Part shown: positions 1-8,118 of the stretch, piece by piece | Layout: every line of letters begins with the position of its first letter | Position numbering within the stretch: the stretch's first letter is position 1 | Source of the DNA: Halobacteroidaceae bacterium | Lineage (GTDB): Bacteria; Bacillota; Halanaerobiia; B1SED10-174 | Assembly (NCBI GenBank): GCA_003551665.1 | Contig: PUNE01000079.1 | Span: 150,887 to 214,886, forward strand | Length of the DNA: 64,000 nucleotides | Direction: 5' to 3' | Position numbers and translations under genes: made by a program | Notes under the pieces: model-generated | Database searches by the model: none | Seen by the model: only the letters and a program-made list of their open reading frames with translations | Told to the model about the DNA's origin: nothing

Positions 1-1221
1 GGATATATTTATCCCTTTTACGGGCTCTTTAATCTCTCCATTTTTTATCCGATATCCTTCTTGGACTCCAAACATAAATTCTCCTGTAGCATCGGCCTGC
101 CCACCCTGGTCCATCCCTACAAGGAGAAATCCATCCTCAATACCCTTTATCATATCTTCCAACCTGTCCTTTCCAGGCTGGATGAAGGTGTTGGTCATGC
201 GAATCAGGGGTTCATCACGGTATGTAAAGGCCCTGGCATTTCCCCTTGCTTCGGTAGAAAACATGTGGGCAGTCTCCCGGCTATGAAGATAATTCTTCAA
301 AACCCCATTTTCAATAATTACTGTGGGTTTGTTAACAGTTCCCTCGTCATCAACAAGAACCTTCCCTGCACCCTCCTGAGTACCATCATCAACAAGGGTG
401 ATCAGGTCGCTGGCAACCTTTTCTCCAATTTTATCTGCAACAACAGAACCTGAAAGCACAAAGTCTGCTTCAACAGTGTGGCCAATGGCTTCATGAGCAA
501 GAACTCCAACCAGCTGAGGATCAAGAATAACGGTATAATTGCCCCCGGGTGCATAACCTGCCTTTAATTTGGTTCTTACAATTTCTACAGCTTTTTCTAC
601 CATTTCATCAAGATGATTGCGTGAGAATAAGTCACTCCAGCCACCCGTTATCCCGTGAGATACCATTCCCATTTCCTGCTTCTCCCCACTGGCACCAAAG
701 GCCACAATCGCAATTTCACTTTTCTGGTCATTTATTTCCGCTTCTGCCCCGCTGGAAGAGACAATAACTTTGGAATCCTGGAAGACATGGTAATTTACCA
801 TGGACCCGATTATATCATTTCCTGCATCCCGGATTTTAGCTTCTGCTTTTTGCAGGGCATTTACCTTTTCCCCAAATTCCGGTTCGTCGGCTTTTTTTTG
901 GTACAGGTTAAAGGTTCCCTGTCCAACTTCTCCCGTTCCAAGACCTTTGATTTTTTCTTTTTTCAGTTGCGAAGCTTCTCGGGCGGCCTTAATTGCTTCC
1001 CCGGCAGAACGCCGAAGGTTTTCCTCGTCCGTTTCCGAAGTAGCAACAAAACCCCAGCAACCATCAACAAGGGCCCTTATTCCAGCCCCTGCTAGTGTTT
1101 TTCTTTCCCCTTTTTTCAATACTCCGTTTTTAAACTGAATTACAGTTGAAAACCTTTTGTGGTCCCTTATTTCCAGATGCTCATTCTGTGAATGAACAAT
1201 TTCTTTTAAAGTTTTAATCAT
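1..1221 (-). CDS. tldD: TldD-type metalloprotease (partial, C-terminus beyond left edge)
   Basis: Zinc peptidase of the TldD/PmbA family; in other bacteria TldD pairs with TldE to degrade or mature unstructured peptides in the cytoplasm. The frame is open from the left edge to this ATG, giving 407 residues of the roughly 450-480 usual, so the C-terminus is missing. The metal site HEAIGH (HExxxH) is visible at 478-495 in reverse, which marks the catalytic TldD type rather than the TldE partner. The ATG follows AAAGGGGAAAGG. It lies 35 nt after the GTPase gene and may share its transcript. A TldE/PmbA partner, often adjacent, would lie outside the window if present. Family assignment is firm; the substrate cannot be read from sequence. 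Confidence 0.9.
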   Translation of the reverse strand, partial: MIKTLKEIVHSQNEHLEIRDHKRFSTVIQFKNGVLKKGERKTLAGAGIRALVDGCWGFVATSETDEENLRRSAGEAIKAAREASQLKKEKIKGLGTGEVGQGTFNLYQKKADEPEFGEKVNALQKAEAKIRDAGNDIIGSMVNYHVFQDSKVIVSSSGAEAEINDQKSEIAIVAFGASGEKQEMGMVSHGITGGWSDLFSRNHLDEMVEKAVEIVRTKLKAGYAPGGNYTVILDPQLVGVLAHEAIGHTVEADFVLSGSVVADKIGEKVASDLITLVDDGTQEGAGKVLVDDEGTVNKPTVIIENGVLKNYLHSRETAHMFSTEARGNARAFTYRDEPLIRMTNTFIQPGKDRLEDMIKGIEDGFLLVGMDQGGQADATGEFMFGVQEGYRIKNGEIKEPVKGINIS

Positions 1222-1256
1222 ATAGCCTTTCCCCTTTCTTGGAAACCCATTAAGGA

Positions 1257-2234
1257 TCAGGTATGCAGTTCAACTATATCTTTATCAGCCAGGACATGGT
1301 CCCGGGGAACATGTTGACCATCAAACTTGGCCGAACCCCAGATGCGGGCCTTCTCCAGCCCATCAGCAAGGTCTTTGTGCACCTCCTGCGCAAATTCCAG
1401 GACAGTTCCTCCACGTCGCAGGACAAAAGGAGCCTCCATATCTGGATCCTGGCCGGGGATCTTGCTGTAAATGCGGATAACATCCAGCATCTCAAAAAAA
1501 ACTTTTGGAACCTGGTCCATCCCCTTGCCGGTTTTTACCGAAATCGGTATAATCTTCAGGTCAGGATAAAGTTCATTAATTATTTCCAGGTTATCACCAG
1601 CTCCAGGCTGGTCAACTTTATTGGCAAGGACGAGCAGTTCTTCCCGGCGGAAGGCCTTTACGCCTTCGGGAATTTCTTCTCGAACGAGCCTCTTCCCCTC
1701 GAGAAAATCAACAGTTGAGCTGAGTTGGTCCAGAGCTTCCCCAGAACCAACGTCAATAACAATTACCAACCCGTCTGCCCTCTGGATGGCTCCAACCATT
1801 TCTCCAGGGACATCTTCAACTACCAGAGGTGGTGTATCAATGACCTGAATTTTTACATCCTCATAAGGAACCATTCCAGCCAGGGGAACCCCTGTGGAAA
1901 AGGGAAATTGGGCTACATTCACCTTTGCATTGCTCAAAGCCCCGAGAACAGAGGATTTGCCTACATTGGGAACTCCAATCAATATGAGCTGCCCCGCTCC
2001 TTCTTTATCGATCCGGTAGGGGTTATAGGTGGAGGTGGATTTGCTCTTTTTTTCTCCTTCCTCCCGCAGTTTTGATAGCTTTTTCTTTAACTGTCCCTGT
2101 AATTTTTCTGTTCCCTTGTGTTTGGGAATTACCGATAACATTTCCTGCAGAGCAGAAATTTTTTCCTCTACCGTCTTGGCCTGTTTATAGGCTTTTTCGG
2201 CCTCATAGTACTGGGGAGTAAGGTTGGCCGGCAT
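1257..2234 (-). CDS. DRG/Obg-like GTPase with C-terminal TGS domain
   Basis: Predicted GTP-binding protein of the OBG-HflX superfamily, resembling DRG proteins of archaea and eukaryotes more than bacterial ObgE. About 75 N-terminal residues are charged and helical. G1 is GVPNVGKS, G3 is DTPP and G4 is NKVD. The last about 70 residues form a TGS domain ending in ADKDIVELHT. It lacks the glycine-rich Obg fold, so it is not ObgE. TGS GTPases usually contact ribosomes or RNA, so a translation-linked role is an inference. The ATG follows GGGAGGGATTGAA. It is one base after the small membrane-protein gene and in one operon with the HD protein. Confidence 0.85.
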   Translation of the reverse strand: MPANLTPQYYEAEKAYKQAKTVEEKISALQEMLSVIPKHKGTEKLQGQLKKKLSKLREEGEKKSKSTSTYNPYRIDKEGAGQLILIGVPNVGKSSVLGALSNAKVNVAQFPFSTGVPLAGMVPYEDVKIQVIDTPPLVVEDVPGEMVGAIQRADGLVIVIDVGSGEALDQLSSTVDFLEGKRLVREEIPEGVKAFRREELLVLANKVDQPGAGDNLEIINELYPDLKIIPISVKTGKGMDQVPKVFFEMLDVIRIYSKIPGQDPDMEAPFVLRRGGTVLEFAQEVHKDLADGLEKARIWGSAKFDGQHVPRDHVLADKDIVELHT

Positions 2235-2235
2235 T

Positions 2236-2514
2236 TCAATCCCTCCCTTCTGCAGGTTTCAAAAACATTTTAACTCCAGCAAGAGCACCAATAGCAAACA
2301 CGATCACAGTCATCCAGTCCAAAAAGTCCAGTTGAGAAAAAACCAGTTTATCAACAATCACAATTACCGAAAGCAAAATAATCCCCAGGGGTAATAATTC
2401 TCTTCCCCTGGACTTGCCTTTGGAAGTCTGGTAAACAAAAAGCAACAGTAAAGCCCCTGCAACAATTATTGCCAATGTCATAATAAATTCGACTGGGGTT
2501 ATATTTAAAAACAT
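2236..2514 (-). CDS. Small three-helix membrane protein, unknown function
   Basis: A 92-residue integral membrane protein with three hydrophobic segments of about 20 residues separated by short charged turns (TSKGKSRGREL and SQLDFLDW). I do not recognise a family. The start is placed at the ATG at 2514 (MFLNITPVEF) because GGGAGGG sits 9 nt upstream; an in-frame TTG at 2538, overlapping the HD gene stop, has no ribosome site of its own. It sits between the HD-domain and GTPase genes with one-base spacing to the latter, so the three are probably cotranscribed. Function is unknown. Confidence 0.7.
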   Translation of the reverse strand: MFLNITPVEFIMTLAIIVAGALLLLFVYQTSKGKSRGRELLPLGIILLSVIVIVDKLVFSQLDFLDWMTVIVFAIGALAGVKMFLKPAEGRD

Positions 2515-2534
2515 TTTGCTACTCCCTCCCGCCA

Positions 2535-3203
2535 TCAAATATCCCCTTGGAGCACTCCCTCCAGGTGTGGAAGATTTTTTCGATAGTTATCCATTCTCTT
2601 TTCTGCCATTTTCCTGGCAATATCAGTATTGAAGTGCTGGCAAATCATTTCCATTGTCTCCAGACCATCCCGATTGAGCAATTTCAGAAGGCTTTGTTCT
2701 TCCCTTTCCCGGTTGGTAGTATAGGCAAGGAAGTGCAACCATGCGCTCCACCCTATCTTGCTTAATTTATCCGCATCCCAGATTACTGCTGCGGAAAGGG
2801 GGGCCATTGGTTCTTTAACCTCCCGGGTCAGGCCAACATGGTTTTTAACTCCAATATAAACTTCATCAACCAGATCTCTGTGGGCATTTCTTTTGGAAAG
2901 AAATTCTCTTGCTTCCTCAGCGCCGTAAAAGCCATGATCACGCTGGCGCAATTTGTTTTCTTCTATGGTAAGACGGGGATTATGGCATTTCCCAAGGTCA
3001 TGAAACCAGGCACCAATTTCACAGGTTTGCCTATCCGCTCCAGTTTTTTCAGCCAGCTTTCCGGCCAGTCCAACAACGGTAAGGGTATGTTCTTTTCGGT
3101 AATATAGTACCGCAGAATACTCCTTGCTTTTTAAAAAATCCGCTTCCTCCTGTAATCTTTGCAGGGCGTACCTTTTACTCTCCTGATATATTTCTTGCTG
3201 CAA
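2535..3203 (-). CDS. HD-domain phosphohydrolase
   Basis: Cytoplasmic metal-dependent phosphohydrolase of the HD superfamily, 222 residues. The HD fold shows H at EHTLTVVGLA, the HD pair in AWFHDLGKC, a further H in RDHGFYGAEEA and a late D in IWDADKLSKIG. These fit a single HD domain acting on a nucleotide or other phosphoester; there is no GYP motif, so it is not a cyclic-di-GMP HD-GYP enzyme. The start is TTG with AAAGGAGG 9 nt upstream. First gene of the leftward operon with the small membrane protein and TGS GTPase, behind a promoter with an extended -10. Confidence 0.8.
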   Translation of the reverse strand: MQQEIYQESKRYALQRLQEEADFLKSKEYSAVLYYRKEHTLTVVGLAGKLAEKTGADRQTCEIGAWFHDLGKCHNPRLTIEENKLRQRDHGFYGAEEAREFLSKRNAHRDLVDEVYIGVKNHVGLTREVKEPMAPLSAAVIWDADKLSKIGWSAWLHFLAYTTNREREEQSLLKLLNRDGLETMEMICQHFNTDIARKMAEKRMDNYRKNLPHLEGVLQGDI

Positions 3204-3244
3204 AAAAATAAACCTCCTTTAAACAGGACTCATTTTTCCAGTAT

Positions 3245-3253
3245 ATTATAACA
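3245..3253 (-). promoter_or_regulatory. Promoter of the HD/GTPase operon (extended -10)
   Basis: On the minus strand TGTTATAAT gives a consensus -10 (TATAAT, 3245-3250) with the upstream TG of an extended -10, about 40 nt before the TTG start of the HD gene. No good -35 lies at the right distance, which extended -10 promoters do not need. Called by eye. Confidence 0.5.
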
Positions 3254-3347
3254 TATTTCCGCCTCAAAAAAATATCGTCAGGGGAACAAAAACCAAGCAA
3301 ACCACTTTTTTAAGCCTTTAGAGGATTTTCCATGTATTCAGTCAAAT

Positions 3348-3353
3348 TATAAT
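3348..3353 (+). promoter_or_regulatory. -10 box of the patatin-like gene
   Basis: A consensus TATAAT stands 18 nt before the start codon of the patatin-like gene, just before its AAGGAGG ribosome site. The -35 region (about 3325-3330) is poor, so this is tentative. The 167-base divergent spacer holds this and the opposing HD-operon promoter and nothing else I can see. Confidence 0.4.
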
Positions 3354-3370
3354 TTAAGGAGGGGAAAATT

Positions 3371-4135
3371 ATGAAACTGGGGCTTGCTCTGAGTGGAGGG
3401 GCTGCAAGAGGAATTGCCCATATCGGGGTCCTTCAATATCTTGAAGAAAGGGAAATCAAACCGGATATCATTGCAGGGACAAGCGCGGGCAGCATTATTG
3501 GCAGCCTTTTCTGCGCAGGTTATTCTCCCGGGGAGATGGTAAAAATAGCCCATAATATTAACTGGAGGCAAATATTTCGGTATTCCCGGATCCGTTTCCC
3601 CCGCCTGGGGTTGATTAATATCGATTTTCTGGACAAAATGCTGGAAGATTTCCTGGGAGGAAAAACTTTTTCTGACCTATACCTCCCCCTGATTGTTGCT
3701 ACAGTTGATCTGGATAATCACCAGCCCCTTTTCATTGAGGAGGGAGATTTAATTAGTGCTGTTAAAGGGAGTTGTGCGATTCCCGGGATTTTCTTCCCCG
3801 TACATCGCAATAACAGGACCCTGGTTGATGGTGGGGTTCTGCACAATATCCCCACCCTCCCCCTGTATGAGCGAAAAACAAAAAACATAATAGCCGTTGA
3901 TGTTAATGCTCATCGCAGTCCGGACAGGTCGCCTCGAAATATTTTTGAAGTCATCTATCAAAGCCTCTACATGGTCAACCGCTATCGGGAACATGAGGAC
4001 GGAAACCTGGCCAATCACTTGATTGTTCCCGACCTACAGGATATTGGAATGTGGGACCTGAACAGGACAGAAGAATTAGTGGAACTTGGTTATAATAAAG
4101 CAGAAGAAATCCTTGGGGGAATTAAGTTTCCCTGA
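3371..4135 (+). CDS. Patatin-like phospholipase (RssA type)
   Basis: Serine lipid acyl hydrolase of the patatin family, 254 residues, a typical size for stand-alone bacterial RssA-like proteins. The oxyanion-hole glycines are in LSGGAARGIAHIG (residues 8-20). The nucleophile Ser is in GTSAGS (G-x-S-x-G, about residue 40). The catalytic Asp is in VDGGVLHN (about residue 155). No signal peptide or membrane helix, so it probably acts on membrane lipids from the cytoplasm. AAGGAGG lies about 8 nt before the ATG. Single-gene unit facing away from the HD operon and converging on the ArsP/thioredoxin pair. Confidence 0.88.
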   Translation: MKLGLALSGGAARGIAHIGVLQYLEEREIKPDIIAGTSAGSIIGSLFCAGYSPGEMVKIAHNINWRQIFRYSRIRFPRLGLINIDFLDKMLEDFLGGKTFSDLYLPLIVATVDLDNHQPLFIEEGDLISAVKGSCAIPGIFFPVHRNNRTLVDGGVLHNIPTLPLYERKTKNIIAVDVNAHRSPDRSPRNIFEVIYQSLYMVNRYREHEDGNLANHLIVPDLQDIGMWDLNRTEELVELGYNKAEEILGGIKFP

Positions 4136-4140
4136 TTCCC

Positions 4141-4165
4141 AAAAAAAAGGGGCTTTCGCCCCTTT
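4141..4165 (-). terminator. Terminator of the permease/thioredoxin operon
   Basis: GGGGC-TTTC-GCCCC stem extended by AAA/TTT pairs, followed on the minus strand by eight T. It overlaps the stop codon of the thioredoxin-like gene and lies just after the convergent patatin stop. Confidence 0.8.
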
Positions 4166-4394
4166 AAGAAATCCATTCTTCAATTTCCTTAACTTTGGGA
4201 ACTCTCCCCTCAACCTTTTTCTCGCCGTTAATAAACACTGCCGGGGTCATCATTACTCCTCGCTGGGAAAAGGCCTTCATCTCAGAGATATGCTCCACCT
4301 GAGCGGAGATATTTTTGTTTTCCAGTGCTTTTTCTACAGCCTCCTTGGTTTGCCGGCAGCGAGGGCAACCAGGACCCATTACTTCAATTTTCAT
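4164..4394 (-). CDS. Small thioredoxin-fold redox protein (CPRC)
   Basis: A 76-residue single-domain thioredoxin/glutaredoxin-fold protein of the 'redox-active disulfide protein 2' kind. The active-site CPRC is near the N-terminus (GPGCPRCRQ), followed by VMMTPAVFING with the cis-Pro typical of the fold. Start set at the second ATG (4394) because AAGGAGG lies 9 nt upstream; the ATG at 4403 touches that ribosome site. It follows the ArsP-type permease by 14 nt, a pairing commonly seen, suggesting that it reduces a thiol-bound or metalloid substrate for, or a disulfide in, the permease. Partner role is inference. Confidence 0.85.
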   Translation of the reverse strand: MKIEVMGPGCPRCRQTKEAVEKALENKNISAQVEHISEMKAFSQRGVMMTPAVFINGEKKVEGRVPKVKEIEEWIS

Positions 4395-4408
4395 CTTAAT
4401 CATCCTCC

Positions 4409-5575
4409 TTAAACTATAATATTGCCGTAAACCATACCTGCAATTGTGGCCATTATTACCACAAGAGCCACAAAAGTCAGGGTTTTTTTTGTACCCAGAA
4501 CGCTGTGAATTACCAGCATATTTGGTAAACTTAGTGCTGGACCGGCCAAAAGCAAGGCCAGAGCAGGTCCGTTGCCCATCCCTGAGCCTAATAGTCCTTG
4601 CAGGATAGGGACCTCGGTTAGAGTAGCAAAATACATGAATGCTCCCAGGACTGAGGCAATAAGGTTGGCAATCAGGGAGTTACCCCCAACCAGGCTTTCA
4701 ATATAATGCGCAGGAATTAGCCCGGCTTCTGACTCTGGTCTGCCCATTAAAAAGCCGGCAATAAAAACCCCTGCAAATAAGAGGGGAAGGATTTGTTGAG
4801 CAAAATCCCACGTTGATCCAACCCATAACTTTATTTCCTCTTTGTCAAACCATTTAAGTAACATCCACCCCAGAATAACCAGTAAAAAACCCGCAAAAAC
4901 CCATTGGTTTTCCGCTATGAATAACCATAAGCCTGTTGCATCTTCCGGCCTCGTCCAGGCAGCAAAAATAAGGATCAAAACCAGGTTAAATAGAAAAGCA
5001 ACTCTTTGACCCAGAGGTTTTCCATCTTGATCACCAAAATCAAAATCCCCCTCCAGCCGCTTCTGGTCTTCCTTGCGGAAAAAGAAAGCCATCAAAAGTC
5101 CAATGATTACTGCAAAAACTATGGCTCCCACAGCACGGGCCAGTCCCAGCTGCCAGCCAAGTACCCGGGCAGTAAGAATAATTGCCAGGACATTAATTGC
5201 AGGACCGGAATAGAGGAATGCAACTGCCGGCCCGATGCCAGCGCCCCTCTGGTAAATACCCGCAAAAAGAGGTAAAACAGTGCAGGAACATACCGCGAGT
5301 ACAATTCCGGATACCGAGGCAATTGAATAGGATACCCATTTTTTCGCTTTCTGACCAAAATATTTTATTATTGCTCCCTGAGAAATGAAGTTGGCAATTG
5401 CTCCAGCAATAAAAAACGCCGGAATCAGGCAAAATAGCACATGTTCTCGCGCGTAATATCTTAACAGGGCAAAGGCCTCAATAAAGGCTTCCTGAAAACG
5501 CATACTTTCAACAGGAAGAAAATAAATGACGATAAAGGCGCCGATAAAAAGTAGCAGTTTCCTCCCCTGGCTCAT
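4409..5575 (-). CDS. ArsP/UPF0718 family permease
   Basis: Polytopic membrane protein of the DUF318/UPF0718 permease family (388 residues), two repeats of about four helices around a soluble loop (FFRKEDQKRLEGDFDFGDQDG). The SCTVLPLFAGIYQRGAGIGPA segment contains the Cys and glycine-rich turn conserved in ArsP, which exports trivalent organoarsenicals; other members have unknown substrates. The second half has the matching TEVPILQGLLGSGMG. Start placed at 5575 (MSQGRK) with GAGGAG 7 nt upstream; an upstream ATG at 5590 has no site. First of a two-gene operon with the CPRC thioredoxin. Arsenic specificity is not proven: no arsR or arsM is near. Confidence 0.8.
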   Translation of the reverse strand: MSQGRKLLLFIGAFIVIYFLPVESMRFQEAFIEAFALLRYYAREHVLFCLIPAFFIAGAIANFISQGAIIKYFGQKAKKWVSYSIASVSGIVLAVCSCTVLPLFAGIYQRGAGIGPAVAFLYSGPAINVLAIILTARVLGWQLGLARAVGAIVFAVIIGLLMAFFFRKEDQKRLEGDFDFGDQDGKPLGQRVAFLFNLVLILIFAAWTRPEDATGLWLFIAENQWVFAGFLLVILGWMLLKWFDKEEIKLWVGSTWDFAQQILPLLFAGVFIAGFLMGRPESEAGLIPAHYIESLVGGNSLIANLIASVLGAFMYFATLTEVPILQGLLGSGMGNGPALALLLAGPALSLPNMLVIHSVLGTKKTLTFVALVVIMATIAGMVYGNIIV

Positions 5576-5662
5576 GTTCTCACTCCTCATCCGCTGGCTC
5601 TATCGCCATATTAACATTTATCGATTTATTGTGCAACCCCGAATTCCTAATAAGATTTTTTT

Positions 5663-6772
5663 CTAGCCTCTGCTCTGCATTTCCCGCAGCCTGAACCCTT
5701 TCATTATATCTGAACGAGTAATTATTCCCACCAGCTGGTCATCCTTCATAACCATCAAACGACCAACATCATCCTGAGAAATCTTCCGGAGAGCAAGATA
5801 AATGTCTTCTTCAGGGTTGACCTTGATTATATTCCTGGACATTATATCTCTAACCCTGGTCTGGGATTGCAATTCTGGTTCAACCCTTCTCACATCACCC
5901 ATTGTTACACAACCGGTTACCTCTCCATTGCGAACAACGGGATAACCTGAATGCCTTTCCACAAACATTCGGTTAACCAGTTCTGATACCAGTATGTCTT
6001 CTTCAACCACTTTTACATCCTCGGTCATTAAGTCTGCAACCCGAAAACCCTCAAGGGTATTTTTTATAAAAATGGTCTGGTACTCCTGGGATGCCCCGAT
6101 GTAGATAAAGAAAGCAATAAAAACAAGGATGAAATTGGCTGTTAACAAACCCAGAATTCCAAAGGCAAAAGCAAAACCCTTACCAATATTGGCAGCAATT
6201 TTTGTGGCCTGGAGAAAAGGCATCCTTCCAGCAAGAAAGGCCCTTAAAACACGTCCTCCATCCGTCGGAAAAGCGGGAATAAGGTTAAAAACTGCCAGGA
6301 AAAGGTTCATCCAGCCCAGGTAGAGTAGTAATAACTGTAAATCCGGAACTATTACTCCTCCCAGAAGTGATCCCCCCCCAACAAGGAGGCCTCCCAGGAC
6401 AAAACTGAGAAGAGGTCCGGCAAAAGCAATCATGGCTTCATCTTTAGGATCCTCGGGAATTTCATCCATCTGAGCCACTCCTCCAAAAAGCATCAGGTTA
6501 ATAGCATGGATATGGACTCCCTTTTTCCGGGCCACAAGAGAATGAGAAAGTTCGTGCAGGGCAACGCTGGCAAAGAGAGCAATTGCCATAACAAACCCAA
6601 GAAAATAGGGGTTGGCACCAAGGCTTGTTAAAGGAATTCCTGCCATCTCGGATAGGATCCTGATATTGTTTCCGAAAGCCCAGGCTAAAAAGGGTAAAAT
6701 TATTAAAAAGCTGTAGTGAAGTCTGAGGGGAATACCCCAGAGTTTTCCTATCTGAATCGCGTTTTTAAACAC
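5663..6772 (-). CDS. Site-2-type M50 metalloprotease with two CBS domains
   Basis: Intramembrane zinc protease related to SpoIVFB. The membrane part (residues 1-225) has HELSHSLVARKKG with the HExxH zinc site, and FPTDGGRVLRA supplies the Asp ligand. The C-terminal 140 residues are two CBS repeats (VADLMTEDVKVVEED and VRDIMSRNIIKVNPEED), which in SpoIVFB relatives bind ATP and gate activity. GTG start at 6772 with AAAGGAGG 6 nt upstream; the frame stays open for 41 more codons upstream but these overlap the Hsp20 terminator and have no site. No bofA/spoIVFA partner is near, so sporulation is not implied. Monocistronic. Confidence 0.88.
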   Translation of the reverse strand: MFKNAIQIGKLWGIPLRLHYSFLIILPFLAWAFGNNIRILSEMAGIPLTSLGANPYFLGFVMAIALFASVALHELSHSLVARKKGVHIHAINLMLFGGVAQMDEIPEDPKDEAMIAFAGPLLSFVLGGLLVGGGSLLGGVIVPDLQLLLLYLGWMNLFLAVFNLIPAFPTDGGRVLRAFLAGRMPFLQATKIAANIGKGFAFAFGILGLLTANFILVFIAFFIYIGASQEYQTIFIKNTLEGFRVADLMTEDVKVVEEDILVSELVNRMFVERHSGYPVVRNGEVTGCVTMGDVRRVEPELQSQTRVRDIMSRNIIKVNPEEDIYLALRKISQDDVGRLMVMKDDQLVGIITRSDIMKGFRLREMQSRG

Positions 6773-6842
6773 AACTTGCCTCCTTTCAACCCTTGTTATT
6801 TTAATATTTCTGGTTTTTATAGGGAAAATCCTGCTGTATAAC

Positions 6843-6864
6843 AAAAGGCCTGCAAAAGCAGGCC
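6843..6864 (-). terminator. Terminator of hsp20
   Basis: GGCCTGC-AAAA-GCAGGCC perfect stem, followed on the minus strand by TTTTGTT. It lies directly after the Hsp20 stop codon. Confidence 0.8.
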
Positions 6865-6866
6865 CC

Positions 6867-7295
6867 TTATTTAATATCAATTGTCCGGGCATCACCCGTT
6901 CCTTTCTGTTTTTTGGGTAGTTTGAGGTTCAAAATTCCGTTTTTAAACTCAGCTTCAATATTTTCTACATCAATGTTTTCATCGACAGTAAAACATCTCT
7001 GGTAAGAGCCCAGTTTTCTTTCACGGTGGATATAGTTCTGTTTTTCTTCTTCTTTGCTTTCATCTTTTTTTGCAGTTATTGTAAGCGTATTATCTTTCAA
7101 TTCTATTTCAATGTCATCTTTCTCGTACCCCGGTAGTTCAACTTCCATCAGGTATGCCTCATCTGTTTCCTGAATATCAGTGGACATTCCCCTGTTCCAG
7201 AAATCAGGAGCAAACATTTCGTCAAATACATCTACAATATCTTCTCTTCTCCGACGCGGGCCAGTTCTTCCCCGGAAAGGCAACATTCCGCGCAT
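6867..7295 (-). CDS. Hsp20 family small heat-shock protein
   Basis: ATP-independent holdase chaperone, 142 residues. The alpha-crystallin domain spans about residues 45-135: it opens with ETDEAYLMEVELPGYEKDDIE and ends with the A-x-x-x-n-G-v-L-type signature in FKNGILNLKLPKK. The N-terminus (MRGMLPFRGRTGPRRRRED) is arginine-rich. ATG at 7295 lies 9 nt after GGGGAGG; the frame extends 32 codons upstream through the promoter and palindrome, so that extension is rejected. Single gene with its own promoter and terminator; the palindrome over the -10 suggests repression relieved by stress. Confidence 0.92.
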   Translation of the reverse strand: MRGMLPFRGRTGPRRRREDIVDVFDEMFAPDFWNRGMSTDIQETDEAYLMEVELPGYEKDDIEIELKDNTLTITAKKDESKEEEKQNYIHRERKLGSYQRCFTVDENIDVENIEAEFKNGILNLKLPKKQKGTGDARTIDIK

Positions 7296-7308
7296 CTTTC
7301 TCACCTCC

Positions 7309-7337
7309 CCTGTTATTTTCATTTTTATAATAACAGG
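7309..7337. promoter_or_regulatory. Palindromic operator candidate over the hsp20 promoter
   Basis: Perfect inverted repeat, CCTGTTATT at 7309-7317 and AATAACAGG at 7329-7337 with an 11-bp spacer, covering the hsp20 -10 box and probable start site. It is not the CIRCE element (TTAGCACTC-N9-GAGTGCTAA) nor an evident CtsR site. Repression of hsp20 is an inference. Confidence 0.5.
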
Positions 7338-7355
7338 AAGGTCAAAGAAGGTCAA
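7327..7355 (-). promoter_or_regulatory. hsp20 promoter
   Basis: Minus strand: TTGACC (-35, 7350-7355), 17-bp spacer, TATTAT (-10, 7327-7332). The -35 region is a tandem near-repeat (TTTGACCTTC twice, 10-bp step), so a second overlapping -35 is available. About 30 nt from -10 to the start codon. Confidence 0.65.
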
Positions 7356-7516
7356 AGCCTGCTTTTTACTTTTTCCCCCTTTAAATTGCAATTATTTCCT
7401 GTGGTACTAATTTATATCTTCCTTTCCAATACTCACTCTTTTTCTTTCGTTAGAAAGGACAAAATTTCTTCATTTAATTCAGGTTGCCGACCCCTGGAGT
7501 CTTTCAATGATTCAGC

Positions 7517-8044
7517 CTAATAATTTTCCATTTCCCAGTTAATTTCTTCTGGAGGAATCTTGATTTCCAGATACTCCTCCCCTTCTTCCCAAAAGAACAC
7601 CACTTTTAACCAGCCAGCAAGTTCAGCAATCCTGTTCTTTCTCCCTTCATCAAAACTCAAAAGCCTTTGTTCTTCTATCAAAAGTTTTTCTTCTTCCTCC
7701 TGACGGAGCCAGGTTGGAAATATTTCGTCCCCATCATAATATTCTTCAATTTCCAGCGGAAGCATACCATATACCTCAAGTTCTGGAACTTCTAATAGGG
7801 GAACCACCTCCAGAATCCACTGGAAATCATATAAATCTTCACCCTTCTCCACGATTACAAGCTCCAGATCAAGGTTAAACTTTTCACTTTTTTGATGGTC
7901 AATAAATTCTGTTTCTGGTTCCAGTTCAGGGGGAATAAAAACTCCCTCCGGGTCAAACCCCCGATCCCAAAAAAACACAATAAGGAAAAAAATTACCATT
8001 ACAAGAATTAATAGTTTGGGGTTCCTAACAACCTTTTCCCACAT
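7517..8044 (-). CDS. Membrane-anchored acidic protein, unknown function
   Basis: 175 residues. One N-terminal membrane helix (about residues 10-26, LLILVMVIFFLIVFFW) then a strongly acidic extracytoplasmic domain rich in Glu, with proline-rich PPELEPE. I recognise no family. Alternating short hydrophobic and charged stretches suggest a beta-rich domain. The stop codon is TAG and the reading frame continues 27 sense codons beyond it with protein-like composition (see findings). Divergent from the EamA transporter gene; no clear operon partner. Confidence 0.7.
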   Translation of the reverse strand: MWEKVVRNPKLLILVMVIFFLIVFFWDRGFDPEGVFIPPELEPETEFIDHQKSEKFNLDLELVIVEKGEDLYDFQWILEVVPLLEVPELEVYGMLPLEIEEYYDGDEIFPTWLRQEEEEKLLIEEQRLLSFDEGRKNRIAELAGWLKVVFFWEEGEEYLEIKIPPEEINWEMENY

Positions 8045-8118
8045 AAAAAACTCTCCCTTCCCAAAAACCTTATTCCGTTTTTAAACCCGTCTGGTCATCC
8101 AATAAAGGAAAGTGGCAA

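Noticed and set aside
7309..7337. CIRCE element for hsp20
   Set aside because: The arms do not match TTAGCACTC/GAGTGCTAA; only the layout is similar.
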